This document shows positions 38,047-46,843 of a stretch of 64,000 bases of DNA, piece after piece; within the stretch, counting starts at the first letter, position 1, and each line of letters opens with the position of its first letter. The notes beneath the pieces were generated by a model. That model ran no database searches. It saw nothing but the letters and a program-made list of their open reading frames with translations, and was not told where the DNA came from. The stretch spans positions 63,670 through 127,669 of the forward strand of contig NZ_JAIKTS010000003.1 in NCBI RefSeq assembly GCF_023556335.1, written 5' to 3'. The stretch comes from Stenotrophomonas mori. GTDB lineage: Bacteria; Pseudomonadota; Gammaproteobacteria; Xanthomonadales; Xanthomonadaceae. Made by a program: the position numbers and the translations under genes.

Positions 38047-38823
38047 TTACTTGAAGCTGTAGACCACGTTCATCGTGGTCAGGGTGTCGGTCTTGCGCTT
38101 GTCCTGGGCGACGTCGCTGTTGTAGCGGGCCTGCCAGCCGGCCTTCAGCGCGAAATGGCTGTTCATCGCCACGGAGACGCCGAAATCGTTCTGCGCGAAG
38201 GTGTTGTACGAGCCGGATTCGACCAGCAGCGTATTCACCAGCTCGGTGTTGCTGGTGATGCCGAACTTGAGGTCGAACAGGCCGCGGCCGATCAGCCCGG
38301 TGCGGCTCTCGTCGGTCTCGGAATTGTGGGTGCGGCGCACACCCGGACCGATCTGGGTGTCCAGGACCAGCCGCTCGCCGTCGATCAGCCGGGTGCCGTA
38401 GCCGAGACCGAAGCTGCCCTGGCGGTCGTAGGTGGCGAAATCGTCGCTTTCATAGCGCACGGTGGCGGTCAGCTGGCGGTGTTCGCCGAGCTGCAGGGCG
38501 CTGCCGGCACTGCCGGTGTAGCGGTTGGCGGTGGTCTGGCGCTTGCGGTAGGTGGCGCCGTTGTCGTCGCTCTGCTTGTACTCGGCACTGGAGCGCAGGC
38601 CGAACAGGTCCATGCTGTGCACCCAGTCGTCGTCGCTGTAGCGCAGCTTCAGCCGGCCGTTGAAGCTCTCGGTGGTGCTGTTGCCGCGCGCGGAGGCGAA
38701 GCCGAGCTCGCCGCCGCTGCCACTCCAGGGCGAGGTCATCGCGGCCGGGTCGGAGGTGTCGTCCGCCCAGGCCATCGGGGCGGTCAGCAGCAGCGGCAGC
38801 AGCAGGGAAGCACGCAGGGACAT
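38047..38823 (-). CDS. DUF481 (YdiY-like) outer-membrane protein
   Basis: 258 residues with a clear signal peptide (MSLRASLLLPLLLTAPMAWA, cleavage after AWA). The body is built of alternating beta-strands with aromatic girdles (LKLRYSDDDWVHSMDLFGLR; LTATVRYESDDFATYDRQGS) and ends in Phe-Lys after an aromatic strand, as expected of a small beta-barrel. It begins with GGELGFASARGNSTTESFNG, typical of DUF481. Function unknown; members respond to acid or envelope stress in some bacteria. Monocistronic. Confidence 0.85.
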   Translation of the reverse strand: MSLRASLLLPLLLTAPMAWADDTSDPAAMTSPWSGSGGELGFASARGNSTTESFNGRLKLRYSDDDWVHSMDLFGLRSSAEYKQSDDNGATYRKRQTTANRYTGSAGSALQLGEHRQLTATVRYESDDFATYDRQGSFGLGYGTRLIDGERLVLDTQIGPGVRRTHNSETDESRTGLIGRGLFDLKFGITSNTELVNTLLVESGSYNTFAQNDFGVSVAMNSHFALKAGWQARYNSDVAQDKRKTDTLTTMNVVYSFK

Positions 38824-38969
38824 CGGGGGGTCTCCGGATCAGGGGGGCGGGAAGCGTTTCGATGATACCGGAAGCCTTTCCGCCGGCCGTCCGCCGGCGG
38901 CGGCCGGCTTTAGTTGCGGTTCGGTGTCCCCGCGGCGGCGGCCGGGCACCATTGCGCGCCCGAGTCGGA

Positions 38970-38975
38970 CATAAT
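38970..38975 (+). promoter_or_regulatory. -10 element of the WYL regulator gene, predicted leaderless transcript
   Basis: CATAAT followed by six bases and the ATG at 38982, the same geometry as at hemC. No ribosome site precedes the ATG. No -35 hexamer is recognised. Confidence 0.5.
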
Positions 38976-38981
38976 CGGGCC

Positions 38982-39947
38982 ATGGACCGCTACGAACGCA
39001 TCAATACGCTGCATCGCCTGCTCAAATCGGCGCGTTATCCGATCACGGTGGTACGCCTGCAGGAGGAGCTGGGCTGTTCGCGCGCCACCGTCTACCGCGA
39101 CCTGGCCTTCCTGCGCGACGCGTTGATGGCACCGGTGGAGGGCGATGGCGAGGCGGGCTTCCGTTACCAGAGCGGGGAGAACGAGCGCTTCGAGCTGCCC
39201 GGGCTGTGGCTGAGCTCGGCGGAGCTGCATGCCCTGCTCGCCTCCCAGCACCTGCTGGCGCGGACCGGCGGCGGGGTGCTGTCCTCGATGCTGGCGCCGC
39301 TGCAGCAGCGCATCGAGAGCCTGCTGGCAGCCCAGGCCGGGGTGTCGGCCTGGCCGGTGGAACGGGTGCGGGTGATCCCGCACCGCGGGCGCAAGCTCGA
39401 CGAGGCCAGTTTCCGTACCGTGGCCTCCGGCGTGCTCGAACGCCGGCAGCTGTCCTTCGACTACCGGGCACGCTCGACCGACGAGGTCACCCGGCGCACG
39501 GTGTCGCCGCAGCGCATCACCCATTACCGCGACAACTGGTACCTCGACGCCTGGGACCATGGCCGCGAGGCGCTGCGCAGTTTCGCGGTGGACCGCATCC
39601 ACAAGGCGCGGGTGGTGGACCAGCCGGCCCGCGACATTCCCGACAGCGAGCTCGATGAGCAGCTGGGGGCCGGCTACGGCATCTTCTCCGGTGCGCCCAA
39701 GGGCTGGGCGACCATCGTGTTCAGCGCCAAGGCCGCGCGCTGGGTGGCCGACGAGCACTGGCACTCCCGGCAGCAGGGGCGGTTCCTGGCCGATGGCCGT
39801 TACGAGCTGAAGGTGCCGTACAGCGTCTCGCGCGAGCTGCTGATGGACGTGCTGCACTACGGCTCGGACGCGGAGATCGTCGAGCCGCCGGCGCTGCGCG
39901 AGCAGGCCAAGGCGCTGCTGTCGCTGGCCCTGAGCAACTACGACTGA
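38982..39947 (+). CDS. WYL-domain transcriptional regulator (YafY-type)
   Basis: 321 residues. The N-terminal helix-turn-helix is RINTLHRLLKSARYPITVVRLQ-like (split here: the recognition helix is CSRATVYRDLAFLRD). The WYL domain (about 140-220) contains NWYLDAWDH, the position of the name-giving residues, and FAVDRIHKARV; a C-terminal WCX extension follows. Such proteins bind nucleic acid ligands or nucleotides and regulate DNA-damage or other genes; the target here is unknown. The ATG at 38982 gives the usual MDRYERI start. It is divergent from the DUF481 gene, 158 bases apart. Confidence 0.9.
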   Translation: MDRYERINTLHRLLKSARYPITVVRLQEELGCSRATVYRDLAFLRDALMAPVEGDGEAGFRYQSGENERFELPGLWLSSAELHALLASQHLLARTGGGVLSSMLAPLQQRIESLLAAQAGVSAWPVERVRVIPHRGRKLDEASFRTVASGVLERRQLSFDYRARSTDEVTRRTVSPQRITHYRDNWYLDAWDHGREALRSFAVDRIHKARVVDQPARDIPDSELDEQLGAGYGIFSGAPKGWATIVFSAKAARWVADEHWHSRQQGRFLADGRYELKVPYSVSRELLMDVLHYGSDAEIVEPPALREQAKALLSLALSNYD

Positions 39948-39986
39948 GGCCGGCCGGGCCGCCGCGGCCGCCTGGCCCGGGGCCGG

Positions 39987-40583
39987 CTATTTCCGGTTGG
40001 GGACCTCGAAGCCCAGCCGGTCGACCTGTTCGCGGTGCTGCGGCACCCGCTTGAGCTTGTCGGTGTTGACCTCGTAGCGGTCGCGCAGGCGCTGCGCCAG
40101 CTGCCGGTACAGCGCCGCATCCATGTCCGGCTCGCGCGCGAAGATCCAGGCCATCTCGCGGCCGGGATAGCCGATCAGCGCCCAGGAATAATCCGGCGCC
40201 ACTTCCAGGATGCGCGAGTGGGTGGGCACCACCTTGTAGAACCAGGTGCGCCAGCGGCGGTTGCCGCTGTCCTCGTCCACCCGGGCACGCAGCTCCATCT
40301 CCTCTTCGGGCTCGTCGAAGCCTTCGCGGTACTGGTAGCGGATGGAGACCCGGTCGCCGCCCCGCAGCGCATAGGTGTTGACGCTGGCGACGTGGCCGCG
40401 CTCGACGAAGTTGGGTACCCGCCCGATCACGTACCAGCGGCCCATGAAGCGCTGCAGGTCCACCGGACCCTCGGCGTTGCCCTCGGCGGCCGGCGGCGGA
40501 GGCGGTTCCTGCGCGAACGAAGGCGGGGCCGGCAGCACCAGGCCGAGCAGCAGGACGGCAACAAGCGGGGGGAGCATTCGCAT
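39987..40583 (-). CDS. Lipocalin family protein
   Basis: 198 residues from ATG 40583; the open frame continues upstream without protein character. A signal peptide (MRMLPPLVAVLLLGLVLPAPPSFA) is followed by a proline-rich linker. The lipocalin signature is FMGRWYVIGRVPNF (about residue 46-59), with strands ending in APDYSWALIGYPGREMAWIF and a C-terminal helix. There is no lipobox cysteine at the cleavage site, so it is probably periplasmic rather than a Blc-type lipoprotein. It likely binds a small lipid or hydrophobic ligand. Confidence 0.87.
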   Translation of the reverse strand: MRMLPPLVAVLLLGLVLPAPPSFAQEPPPPPAAEGNAEGPVDLQRFMGRWYVIGRVPNFVERGHVASVNTYALRGGDRVSIRYQYREGFDEPEEEMELRARVDEDSGNRRWRTWFYKVVPTHSRILEVAPDYSWALIGYPGREMAWIFAREPDMDAALYRQLAQRLRDRYEVNTDKLKRVPQHREQVDRLGFEVPNRK

Positions 40584-40713
40584 CGCGGACCATGATCGCC
40601 GTGGAGTATGACCGCAGCATGTTCGATGGCCGGCGATGGATGCGTCAATGGCAGGTCGCAGCCGATGAGATGGCGGGTGGGCAGGATCGCGGCCTACCGT
40701 CACGGAGACCGCC

Positions 40714-41037
40714 ATGCGCCCGACCCCCGTTTCCTCCCGTTCCCGCCGTGGCCGCCCGGCACCGGACCCCCGGGTGCTGCGTTGCGTCAGGCAGGCCGCG
40801 CTCGCCGGGCTGGCGCTGGTGCTGGTGTGGCCGGCCCTGCGCGGCAGCAATCCCTGGATCGGCTGGTTGCCGCTGTGGTTGCTGGGCATGCCGCTGAGCG
40901 CATGGTGGGCGCTGTACCGTTTCCGTCTGCCGGCCGCCTGGCGCCGCGGCCGCGCGGGGCGGGATCGGCCGCGGCCGCAGGCCCGGCGCCTGCGGGGGGG
41001 CCAGGGCCGGCGCCGGGCGGCGGCACCGGCCGCCTGA
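40714..41037 (+). CDS. Small membrane protein of unknown function
   Basis: 107 residues, not recognised. A basic N-terminus is followed by two hydrophobic segments (about 27-41 and 47-67, the second with tryptophans) and a very Arg-rich C-terminal tail. The tail should lie in the cytoplasm. GGAGACCGCC before the ATG is a good ribosome site, and the codon pattern is GC-rich at third positions, which supports a real gene. It is monocistronic between divergent lipocalin and the prolyl oligopeptidase gene. Confidence 0.6.
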   Translation: MRPTPVSSRSRRGRPAPDPRVLRCVRQAALAGLALVLVWPALRGSNPWIGWLPLWLLGMPLSAWWALYRFRLPAAWRRGRAGRDRPRPQARRLRGGQGRRRAAAPAA

Positions 41038-41135
41038 GGGACGGCGGCGGCTTCCGGCCGGGTGCTGACCTTCGGCAGAGGAGGGGGTGCGCGGCCTGTG
41101 CTAGCGTTCGCGGCCTATGAACGCATGGAGCTGTC

Positions 41136-43235
41136 ATGACCCGATTCCGCTGCGCCTGCCTCGCCGCAGGCCTGATTTCCGCGAGCCTGTCCGGAGGCCT
41201 CATGGCCGCTGAGGAGGAACAGGACGCCTACGCCTGGCTGGAAGACGTCACCGGCGACGCACCGCTGGCCTGGGTCAAGGAGCAGAACGCCAAGGCCGAG
41301 GGCCGGCTGGCCGCCACGCCCGCGTTCCGGCAGATGGAGGCGGGCATCCGCGAAGTGCTCGATTCCGACGCCAAGATCCCCGGCGTGGAGAAGATCGGCG
41401 ACTACTACTACAACTTCTGGAAGGACAAACAGCATGAGCGCGGCGTCTGGCGCCGCACCACGCTGGTGGAGTACCGCAAGGCCGAGCCGTTGTGGGAAAC
41501 CGTGCTCGACCTGGACGCGCTGAACGCGGCCGAGGGCGAGAACTGGGTGTGGCACGGCGCCAGCTGCCTGCGCCCGGACTACAGCCGCTGCCTGATCGCG
41601 CTGTCGCGCGGAGGCGCGGACGCGGACGTCACCCGCGAATTCGACCTGGCCGGCAAAGCATGGGTGGAGGACGGCTTCTTCCGCCCGGAGGCCAAGGGCG
41701 GGCTGGGCTGGATCGACCGCGACAACGTCTTCGTCTACACCGATTTCGGCGAGGGCTCGATGACCTCCTCCGGCTACCCGCGGGTGGTCAAGCGCTGGCG
41801 GCGGGGCACGCCGATGTCGGCGGCCACGCCGGTCTACGAGGGCACGCCCGAGGACATGTACATCGCCGCGATGCACGACGATACGCCGGGCTTCGAGCGC
41901 GACTTCGTCAGCCGCACGCTGGCGTTCTACAACAACGAGCTGTTCCTGATCGGCGCCGACGGCACGCTCGCCAAGGTCGATGCGCCGAATTCGGCCGAGA
42001 AGGGCGTCCACCGGCAGTGGCTGACCCTGGAACTGCGCGAACCCTGGACGGTGGGCGGCACGACCCACGCCGCCGGTTCGCTGCTGGCGATCGGCTTCGA
42101 CGACTTCATGGCCGGCAAGCGCGACTTCCAGGTGCTGTTCGCACCGACCGACACCACCTCGCTGGCCGGGGTGACCTGGACCCGCTCGCATGTGGTGCTC
42201 AACGTGCTGGACGACGTCAAGAACCGCCTGGAGGTGCTGACCCACGGGGACGGCGGCTGGACCCGCGGCGAATTCGCCGGTGCTCCGGCGTTCGGCACCA
42301 TCGGGGTGGGCGCGGTGGACGCGGACGAAAGCGACGCGGTGTGGATGACGGTCACCGACTACCTGACGCCGACCACGCTGGCCCTGGCCGAGATCGGCCA
42401 GGCGCCGGAAGTGCTCAAGACCATGCCGGCGTTCTTCGAGGCGAGCGGCAAGGTGATCGAGCAGCACTTCGCCACCAGCAAGGACGGCACCCGCGTGCCG
42501 TACTTCGTGGTGCACGACAAGGCGATGAAGCGGGACGGTTCCAACCCGACCCTGCTGTACGGCTACGGCGGCTTCGAGATCTCGCTGACCCCGTCCTACT
42601 CCGGTGGCATGGGCCGCGCGTGGCTGGACAAGGGCGGCGTGTACGTCGTGGCCAACATCCGCGGCGGCGGCGAATACGGTCCGCGCTGGCACCAGGCGGC
42701 GCTGAAGCAGAACCGCCACCGGGCCTACGAGGACATGGCCGCGGTGGCCCAGGACCTGGTCGCGCGCAAGCTCACCTCGGCCCGGCACCTGGGCGTGCAG
42801 GGCGGCAGCAACGGTGGCCTGCTCACCGGCAACATGCTCACCCAGTACCCGGAACTGTTCGGTGCGGTGGTGGTGCAGGTGCCGCTGCTGGACATGAAGC
42901 GCTACAGCCACCTGCTGGCCGGTGCCTCGTGGATGGCCGAGTACGGCAATCCGGATACCCGTGATTGGGACTTCATCCGGACCTTCTCGCCGTACCACCT
43001 GTTCGACCCGGCCAAGGATTACCCGCCGGTGCTGTTCACCACCTCCACCCGCGACGACCGCGTGCATCCGGGCCATGCCCGCAAGATGGCGGCCAAGATG
43101 ATCGATGCCGGCAAGGACGTGACCTACTACGAGAACATCGAAGGCGGCCACGGCGGCGCGGCCAACAACGCCCAGGCCGCGCACATGTCGGCGCTGGCCT
43201 ACAGTTTCCTGTGGGAGCAGCTGGGCGGAAAGTGA
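41136..43235 (+). CDS. Prolyl oligopeptidase family serine peptidase (S9A), exported
   Basis: 699 residues with a signal peptide (about 1-24, MTRFRCACLAAGLISASLSG then AAEEE). The propeller region follows DAYAWLEDVTGD, the standard S9A opening. The catalytic domain shows YGGFEISLTP, ANIRGGGEYGPRWH, GGSNGGLL (nucleophile Ser), TSTRDDRVHPGHARK (Asp) and EGGHGGAA (His). It cleaves short proline-containing peptides in the periplasm. The ATG has GGAG five bases upstream. A clear hairpin follows the stop. Confidence 0.95.
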   Translation: MTRFRCACLAAGLISASLSGGLMAAEEEQDAYAWLEDVTGDAPLAWVKEQNAKAEGRLAATPAFRQMEAGIREVLDSDAKIPGVEKIGDYYYNFWKDKQHERGVWRRTTLVEYRKAEPLWETVLDLDALNAAEGENWVWHGASCLRPDYSRCLIALSRGGADADVTREFDLAGKAWVEDGFFRPEAKGGLGWIDRDNVFVYTDFGEGSMTSSGYPRVVKRWRRGTPMSAATPVYEGTPEDMYIAAMHDDTPGFERDFVSRTLAFYNNELFLIGADGTLAKVDAPNSAEKGVHRQWLTLELREPWTVGGTTHAAGSLLAIGFDDFMAGKRDFQVLFAPTDTTSLAGVTWTRSHVVLNVLDDVKNRLEVLTHGDGGWTRGEFAGAPAFGTIGVGAVDADESDAVWMTVTDYLTPTTLALAEIGQAPEVLKTMPAFFEASGKVIEQHFATSKDGTRVPYFVVHDKAMKRDGSNPTLLYGYGGFEISLTPSYSGGMGRAWLDKGGVYVVANIRGGGEYGPRWHQAALKQNRHRAYEDMAAVAQDLVARKLTSARHLGVQGGSNGGLLTGNMLTQYPELFGAVVVQVPLLDMKRYSHLLAGASWMAEYGNPDTRDWDFIRTFSPYHLFDPAKDYPPVLFTTSTRDDRVHPGHARKMAAKMIDAGKDVTYYENIEGGHGGAANNAQAAHMSALAYSFLWEQLGGK

Positions 43236-43242
43236 GGTTGAC

Positions 43243-43269
43243 GGAGCGCCCCCGCAAGGGGGCGTCTCC
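43243..43269 (+). terminator. Hairpin terminator after the prolyl oligopeptidase gene
   Basis: GGAG + CGCCCCC / GGGGGCG + CTCC, an 11-bp stem with one bulged T and a GCAA loop, eight bases after the stop codon. No T-run follows. Confidence 0.7.
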
Positions 43270-43311
43270 GCGCAGGAACCGTTCCAGGGTAGCGGTCCGC
43301 GTGCCCGGGCG

Positions 43312-44355
43312 GTGGAGGCCACCTTCGAGGAGGACGTTGCGACGCAGGCGTTTCGCGTGGGTGTCGAGGGCGGCTTTGCGGTTGCCCTCTGCAGGCAGGT
43401 CCGGGTGTTGGTGATCGCGCTGATGGCCGGGGGGGCGTTTCCGGCATTGGCTCAGTCGCCGGTGGAAGAACCGTTGCTGGAGCTGCAATGCAACCAGGCG
43501 CTCTACCCGTTTCTTCCGGGCGAGCTGAACTATTGCCTCGGGCTGAAGATGTGGGCCAGGAAACACTACCGGCAGGGTGAGCGGCTTTTCCGGCTCGCCG
43601 CGGGCTGGGGCAGCAAGCCTGCGCAGTACGCGCTGGGAATCGCCTACTTCAACGGGGAAGGGCTTGCCGTCGACCGGCTGCTGGGGGCGGCATGGCTTCG
43701 GCTGGCCGCGGAGCGGCGCGATCCGGCCTTCCAGATCGCGGCCGAGACCGTGCATGCGGCATTGTCCACCGAGGAGAGACGGCGGGCCGAGGCGCTGTTT
43801 GACGCATTGTGGCCCCGCTACCGGGATGATGTCGCGGCGCTGCGCGCGCTGAGGAGATTCAAGCGGGAGGTCGCGACGGTCGCAGGAAACGCGGCCTACC
43901 GACCTGCGGTATGCGTGGCCGGGCTGCGCAGCAACGCGGGCCATGGGAGCCCTGAGAGTTCCGATGAATGCCCATCGGCGGAGCGCGCCGTCATCGCCCT
44001 GGAGGCGATGTCCGTGGCGTATTTCAAGGGCTGGAAGGGGGGGTGGGGGTCGGGCCGCTGGAGCCGCTCGCCGAACCGTCACCGCCCCTGCAAGGCGTGC
44101 CGCAACCGGCGGCTGGCGACCGCTGACGATGTGCCCCGGCTACCGGGGCGGTGGGTGATCACCGATCACCGGTGGTGCGGCCGTCCGGCCGGTGCTTCCC
44201 GGCGCAGGTGTCCATGCAGCCCATCCGGGACCTGCACCGGGTTCCGGGCCCGCCGTGGCGGACCCGGAACACCGACGCCCGGGCTCAGCGGGCGCGCTTC
44301 TCGATGCGGGTCACGCGGTCGCCGCGCGGGTCGTTCTCGCCCTGCGACTTGTTGA
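43312..44355 (+). CDS. Sel1/TPR-like repeat secreted protein, C-terminus probably frameshifted
   Basis: Starts GTG or later. A hydrophobic segment (RVLVIALMAGGAFPALAQS) looks like a signal peptide ending near base 43455, and GTG 43357 is an alternative start. The mature part has a Sel1-type helical pair: ERLFRLAAGWGSKPAQYALGI and YFNGEGLAVDRLLGAAWLRLA. From about 44036, after a G-rich run, the frame turns into Arg/Gly/Cys-rich shadow-like sequence that runs into the convergent gene. One frame over, the reading PLEPLAEPSPPLQGVPQPA ends at a stop at 44124-44126 and looks more protein-like. So the true 3' end is probably 44126, after a real or sequencing frameshift. Function unknown. Confidence 0.55.
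   Translation: MEATFEEDVATQAFRVGVEGGFAVALCRQVRVLVIALMAGGAFPALAQSPVEEPLLELQCNQALYPFLPGELNYCLGLKMWARKHYRQGERLFRLAAGWGSKPAQYALGIAYFNGEGLAVDRLLGAAWLRLAAERRDPAFQIAAETVHAALSTEERRRAEALFDALWPRYRDDVAALRALRRFKREVATVAGNAAYRPAVCVAGLRSNAGHGSPESSDECPSAERAVIALEAMSVAYFKGWKGGWGSGRWSRSPNRHRPCKACRNRRLATADDVPRLPGRWVITDHRWCGRPAGASRRRCPCSPSGTCTGFRARRGGPGTPTPGLSGRASRCGSRGRRAGRSRPATC
44241..44270. terminator. Hairpin terminator downstream of the YncE-like gene
   Basis: Outer stem GTTCCGGG / CCCGGAAC and inner CCGCC / GGCGG with one mismatch, loop GT. It lies 15 bases after the stop of the minus-strand beta-propeller gene. Confidence 0.7.
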
Positions 44356-45706
44356 CCGCGAACACCGACCCCTTGCCGTCGGCGTGGACGTGGTTGGGGA
44401 AGGTGCCGCCATCGAGGTTGGCGACCAGGGTCCCGCTGCGGTCCACCACCGCCAGGTTGCCGGAGGCGCGGCTGCTGACGTAGGCCAGCCCGGACACCGG
44501 GTCGACGGCGATGTTCAGCGGCGCGGCACCCACGGCCACGTCATGCTCGATGCGGCCGCTGGCGGGGTCGACGATCAGCAGGTTGTCGCTGCCCTGGGAG
44601 GCCACCAGCAGGCGCTTGGCGCCGGCATCCCAGGCCACGCCCGAGGCGCTCTCGGCATTGCTCAGCGGGATCACCTTCTCGACCTTGCCGCTGGCGACGT
44701 CGATCACCGCCGCTTCCGGGCTGGAGATGCTGACCGTGTACAGCTTCCCGGCCTCGGCATCCAGGGCCAGGCTCATCGGCGTGAACTGGCCGCCGCGCAG
44801 GGACGAGGCGATCTCGATGTCGGCGGCGGGCTGCAGCGTGGCGGCATCGAACACGGCGATGTGGTTGCCGCCCGTGGCCGAGACGAAGGCCTTGCCGCGC
44901 TGCGCGTCCACCAGCACGTCGCGTGCGTGCGACACCGTGCCGACCGGGAACTGCTTGACCAGCGACAGGTCGGATTGGCGGTAGACCGCGATGCTGTCCT
45001 GGCGGGTGTTGGTGACCCACACGTTGCCGTTGGCATCGTCCACGCCGACGCCGTAGACGGCGTAGACACCGCCGTCCCGCGGCGGCTGCCCGGCCGCGGC
45101 CGGCGGTGCCGGTGCGGGCGCCGGGGTGGCGCGCGCCTGCACCTTCAGGGTGCGCGGATCGAGCTTGACCAGCTCGGACTGGGTCACCGGCGGGCGGCCC
45201 ACGGCCGAGGTCACGAACAGGGCGTTGGACGCGGCGCTGTAGCCGGACTGGTAGAGCCCGCGGACGACATGCGCGTCGCGCACCGCGAAACCGCTCGCAC
45301 CCTGCAGCGGAAGGTCCGGGGAGACCTTGAGGGTGAACACCGCGGCGGCGTCGGGGCTGTCGACGCGGACCAGCAGCGGGTGCCGGCCGGGTGCGGCGTC
45401 CTGCGGCAGCGCCACGCTGGCGCTGAACCGGCCCTCGCCATCGGCCACCCAGGCCTGCGGGTTCAGCACGGTGGTGCCGCGCAGCAGGGTGACGCGCTGA
45501 CCGGGCTTGAAGCCTTCGCCGGCCAGCTCGGCGGTGCTGCCCGGGGTGACCAGCTGCGACTTCAGGCTGATGCGGCCCTGGTAGTCGGTATCCGGGCGGC
45601 TGAAGGCGCCGTCGGCCAGGGCAGCCGGCACCGCGCAGGCCAGGGCCAGTGCGAGCAGGGCCGGGCGCGCGCGGCGCAGGGAACGTGGAAGGGAGTGGGA
45701 CATCAT
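44285..45706 (-). CDS. YncE-like secreted beta-propeller protein
   Basis: 473 residues. The start is the tandem ATG at 45706; the longer open frame is a shadow of the esterase gene. A signal peptide (RARPALLALALACAVPAALA) is followed by an N-terminal beta-sandwich-like part (about 35-130) and a seven-bladed YVTN-type propeller. Repeats such as GKAFVSATGGNHIAVFDAATL, KRLLVASQGSDNLLIVDPAS and GLAYVSSRASGNLAVVDRSG are visible. E. coli YncE is Fur-regulated and periplasmic; here the gene sits third after a Fur box, a receptor remnant and a siderophore-esterase-like gene. A role in iron uptake is inference. Confidence 0.85.
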   Translation of the reverse strand: MMSHSLPRSLRRARPALLALALACAVPAALADGAFSRPDTDYQGRISLKSQLVTPGSTAELAGEGFKPGQRVTLLRGTTVLNPQAWVADGEGRFSASVALPQDAAPGRHPLLVRVDSPDAAAVFTLKVSPDLPLQGASGFAVRDAHVVRGLYQSGYSAASNALFVTSAVGRPPVTQSELVKLDPRTLKVQARATPAPAPAPPAAAGQPPRDGGVYAVYGVGVDDANGNVWVTNTRQDSIAVYRQSDLSLVKQFPVGTVSHARDVLVDAQRGKAFVSATGGNHIAVFDAATLQPAADIEIASSLRGGQFTPMSLALDAEAGKLYTVSISSPEAAVIDVASGKVEKVIPLSNAESASGVAWDAGAKRLLVASQGSDNLLIVDPASGRIEHDVAVGAAPLNIAVDPVSGLAYVSSRASGNLAVVDRSGTLVANLDGGTFPNHVHADGKGSVFAVNKSQGENDPRGDRVTRIEKRAR

Positions 45707-45834
45707 GGACAAGGCCTCGCTACGGAGTGCGCGCCAGCGGCGCGGGGTGGTGGGCATGCCTTGGCCGCATGGACGGCCTGGGTAGGGGGAAACCGGTGCC
45801 GCTGCGGCGCCGGAAACGGGGGCCGCAGCGGGAA

Positions 45835-46830
45835 TCATGGTGCCCGGTCGCCGCTGCGGTCGGGGACGCCGGCCAGCACGTGCAGCGTACGCATCAGCGA
45901 GGCACGCAGCATCGGCCCATGGCCGAGGCCGGGAAACGGGTGGTACTCCACGCTGAGCCCCGGAACCTGGCGCAGCCGCTGCGACAGCTGCCAGGCGGCG
46001 TCCGGCGGTGCCCCGGAGATGCGCCGCAGGTGGGCGACGACGCGTGGGTTGTTCATGTCGCGGCCGCTGAAGTCCGGCGAGCGCTCGCCGCCGCCCAGCA
46101 TCAGCAGCACCCGGGCCGGATGCCCGGCATTGTTGTCGACGAAGCGCTGCTCGGGACCGTCGAGCAGCGCGCCCTGCGCCCACCACAGTGATGGGCTGGC
46201 GGGGACATAGGTCTGGAACGCGCCGCTGCGGGTATAGAGCGCATGCAGGGTGAACAGGCCGCCCAGCGAGTGCCCCCACAGCGTTTGCCGGTGCGCGTCC
46301 AGCGGTGCGCGCCGGGCGACCTCGGGACGCACCTGGCGTTCGAGCATGTCCAGGAACGCATCGGCGCCGCCACCGCGCGGAGCGTCGTCGCCGGCATCGG
46401 GGTCGGCCAGCGGGGTGTAGTCGCGGGTGCGCGCCGGCGAGTCGATGCGCAACGCGTTGTCGTAGCCGACGAACACCAGCAGCGGCGGCTGCGGGCTGCC
46501 GGCGAGCGCTTCCAACAGCGGGGCGTCGAATTCCATCAGCGCGGCGTTGCCGTCGAGCATCCACAACGCGGGGAAGCCGGCGGCCGGCGCCGGGCCGCGC
46601 GGGATGCCCAGGTTGATGCGCCAGCGGCGGTCGCCGTCGCTGCTGGTGACCACGAAGCGCTCGAAGCGGTAGTGCGGCGATGTCCGCTCGGCGACCGTCT
46701 CGCCGATGGTCTGCAGGGGGTTGCGCTGCTGTGCCTGTGCCCAGGGCACGGTGGCCAGCAGCAGCGCGAACAGTGCTCCCAACGTCGGCCATGCGGCGAA
46801 CCGCCGCTGCATGCCGCCTGCTGCGTTCAT
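45835..46830 (-). CDS. Periplasmic IroE/Fes-like alpha/beta-hydrolase
   Basis: 331 residues with a signal peptide (about 1-33, ending AQAQQ). The esterase D-like fold shows FPALWMLDGNAALMEFD, the nucleophile elbow WGHSLGG, and a C-terminal catalytic histidine in PGLGHGPML. This matches the family that cuts enterobactin-type or salmochelin-type tri-serine esters. It starts 13 bases after the receptor remnant and so belongs to the same Fur-box-headed unit. Because the receptor is deleted, the enzyme may now be orphaned or serve another receptor. Its substrate is inferred from family and context. Confidence 0.83.
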   Translation of the reverse strand: MNAAGGMQRRFAAWPTLGALFALLLATVPWAQAQQRNPLQTIGETVAERTSPHYRFERFVVTSSDGDRRWRINLGIPRGPAPAAGFPALWMLDGNAALMEFDAPLLEALAGSPQPPLLVFVGYDNALRIDSPARTRDYTPLADPDAGDDAPRGGGADAFLDMLERQVRPEVARRAPLDAHRQTLWGHSLGGLFTLHALYTRSGAFQTYVPASPSLWWAQGALLDGPEQRFVDNNAGHPARVLLMLGGGERSPDFSGRDMNNPRVVAHLRRISGAPPDAAWQLSQRLRQVPGLSVEYHPFPGLGHGPMLRASLMRTLHVLAGVPDRSGDRAP

Positions 46831-46843
46831 CGCCGCGTCCCCA

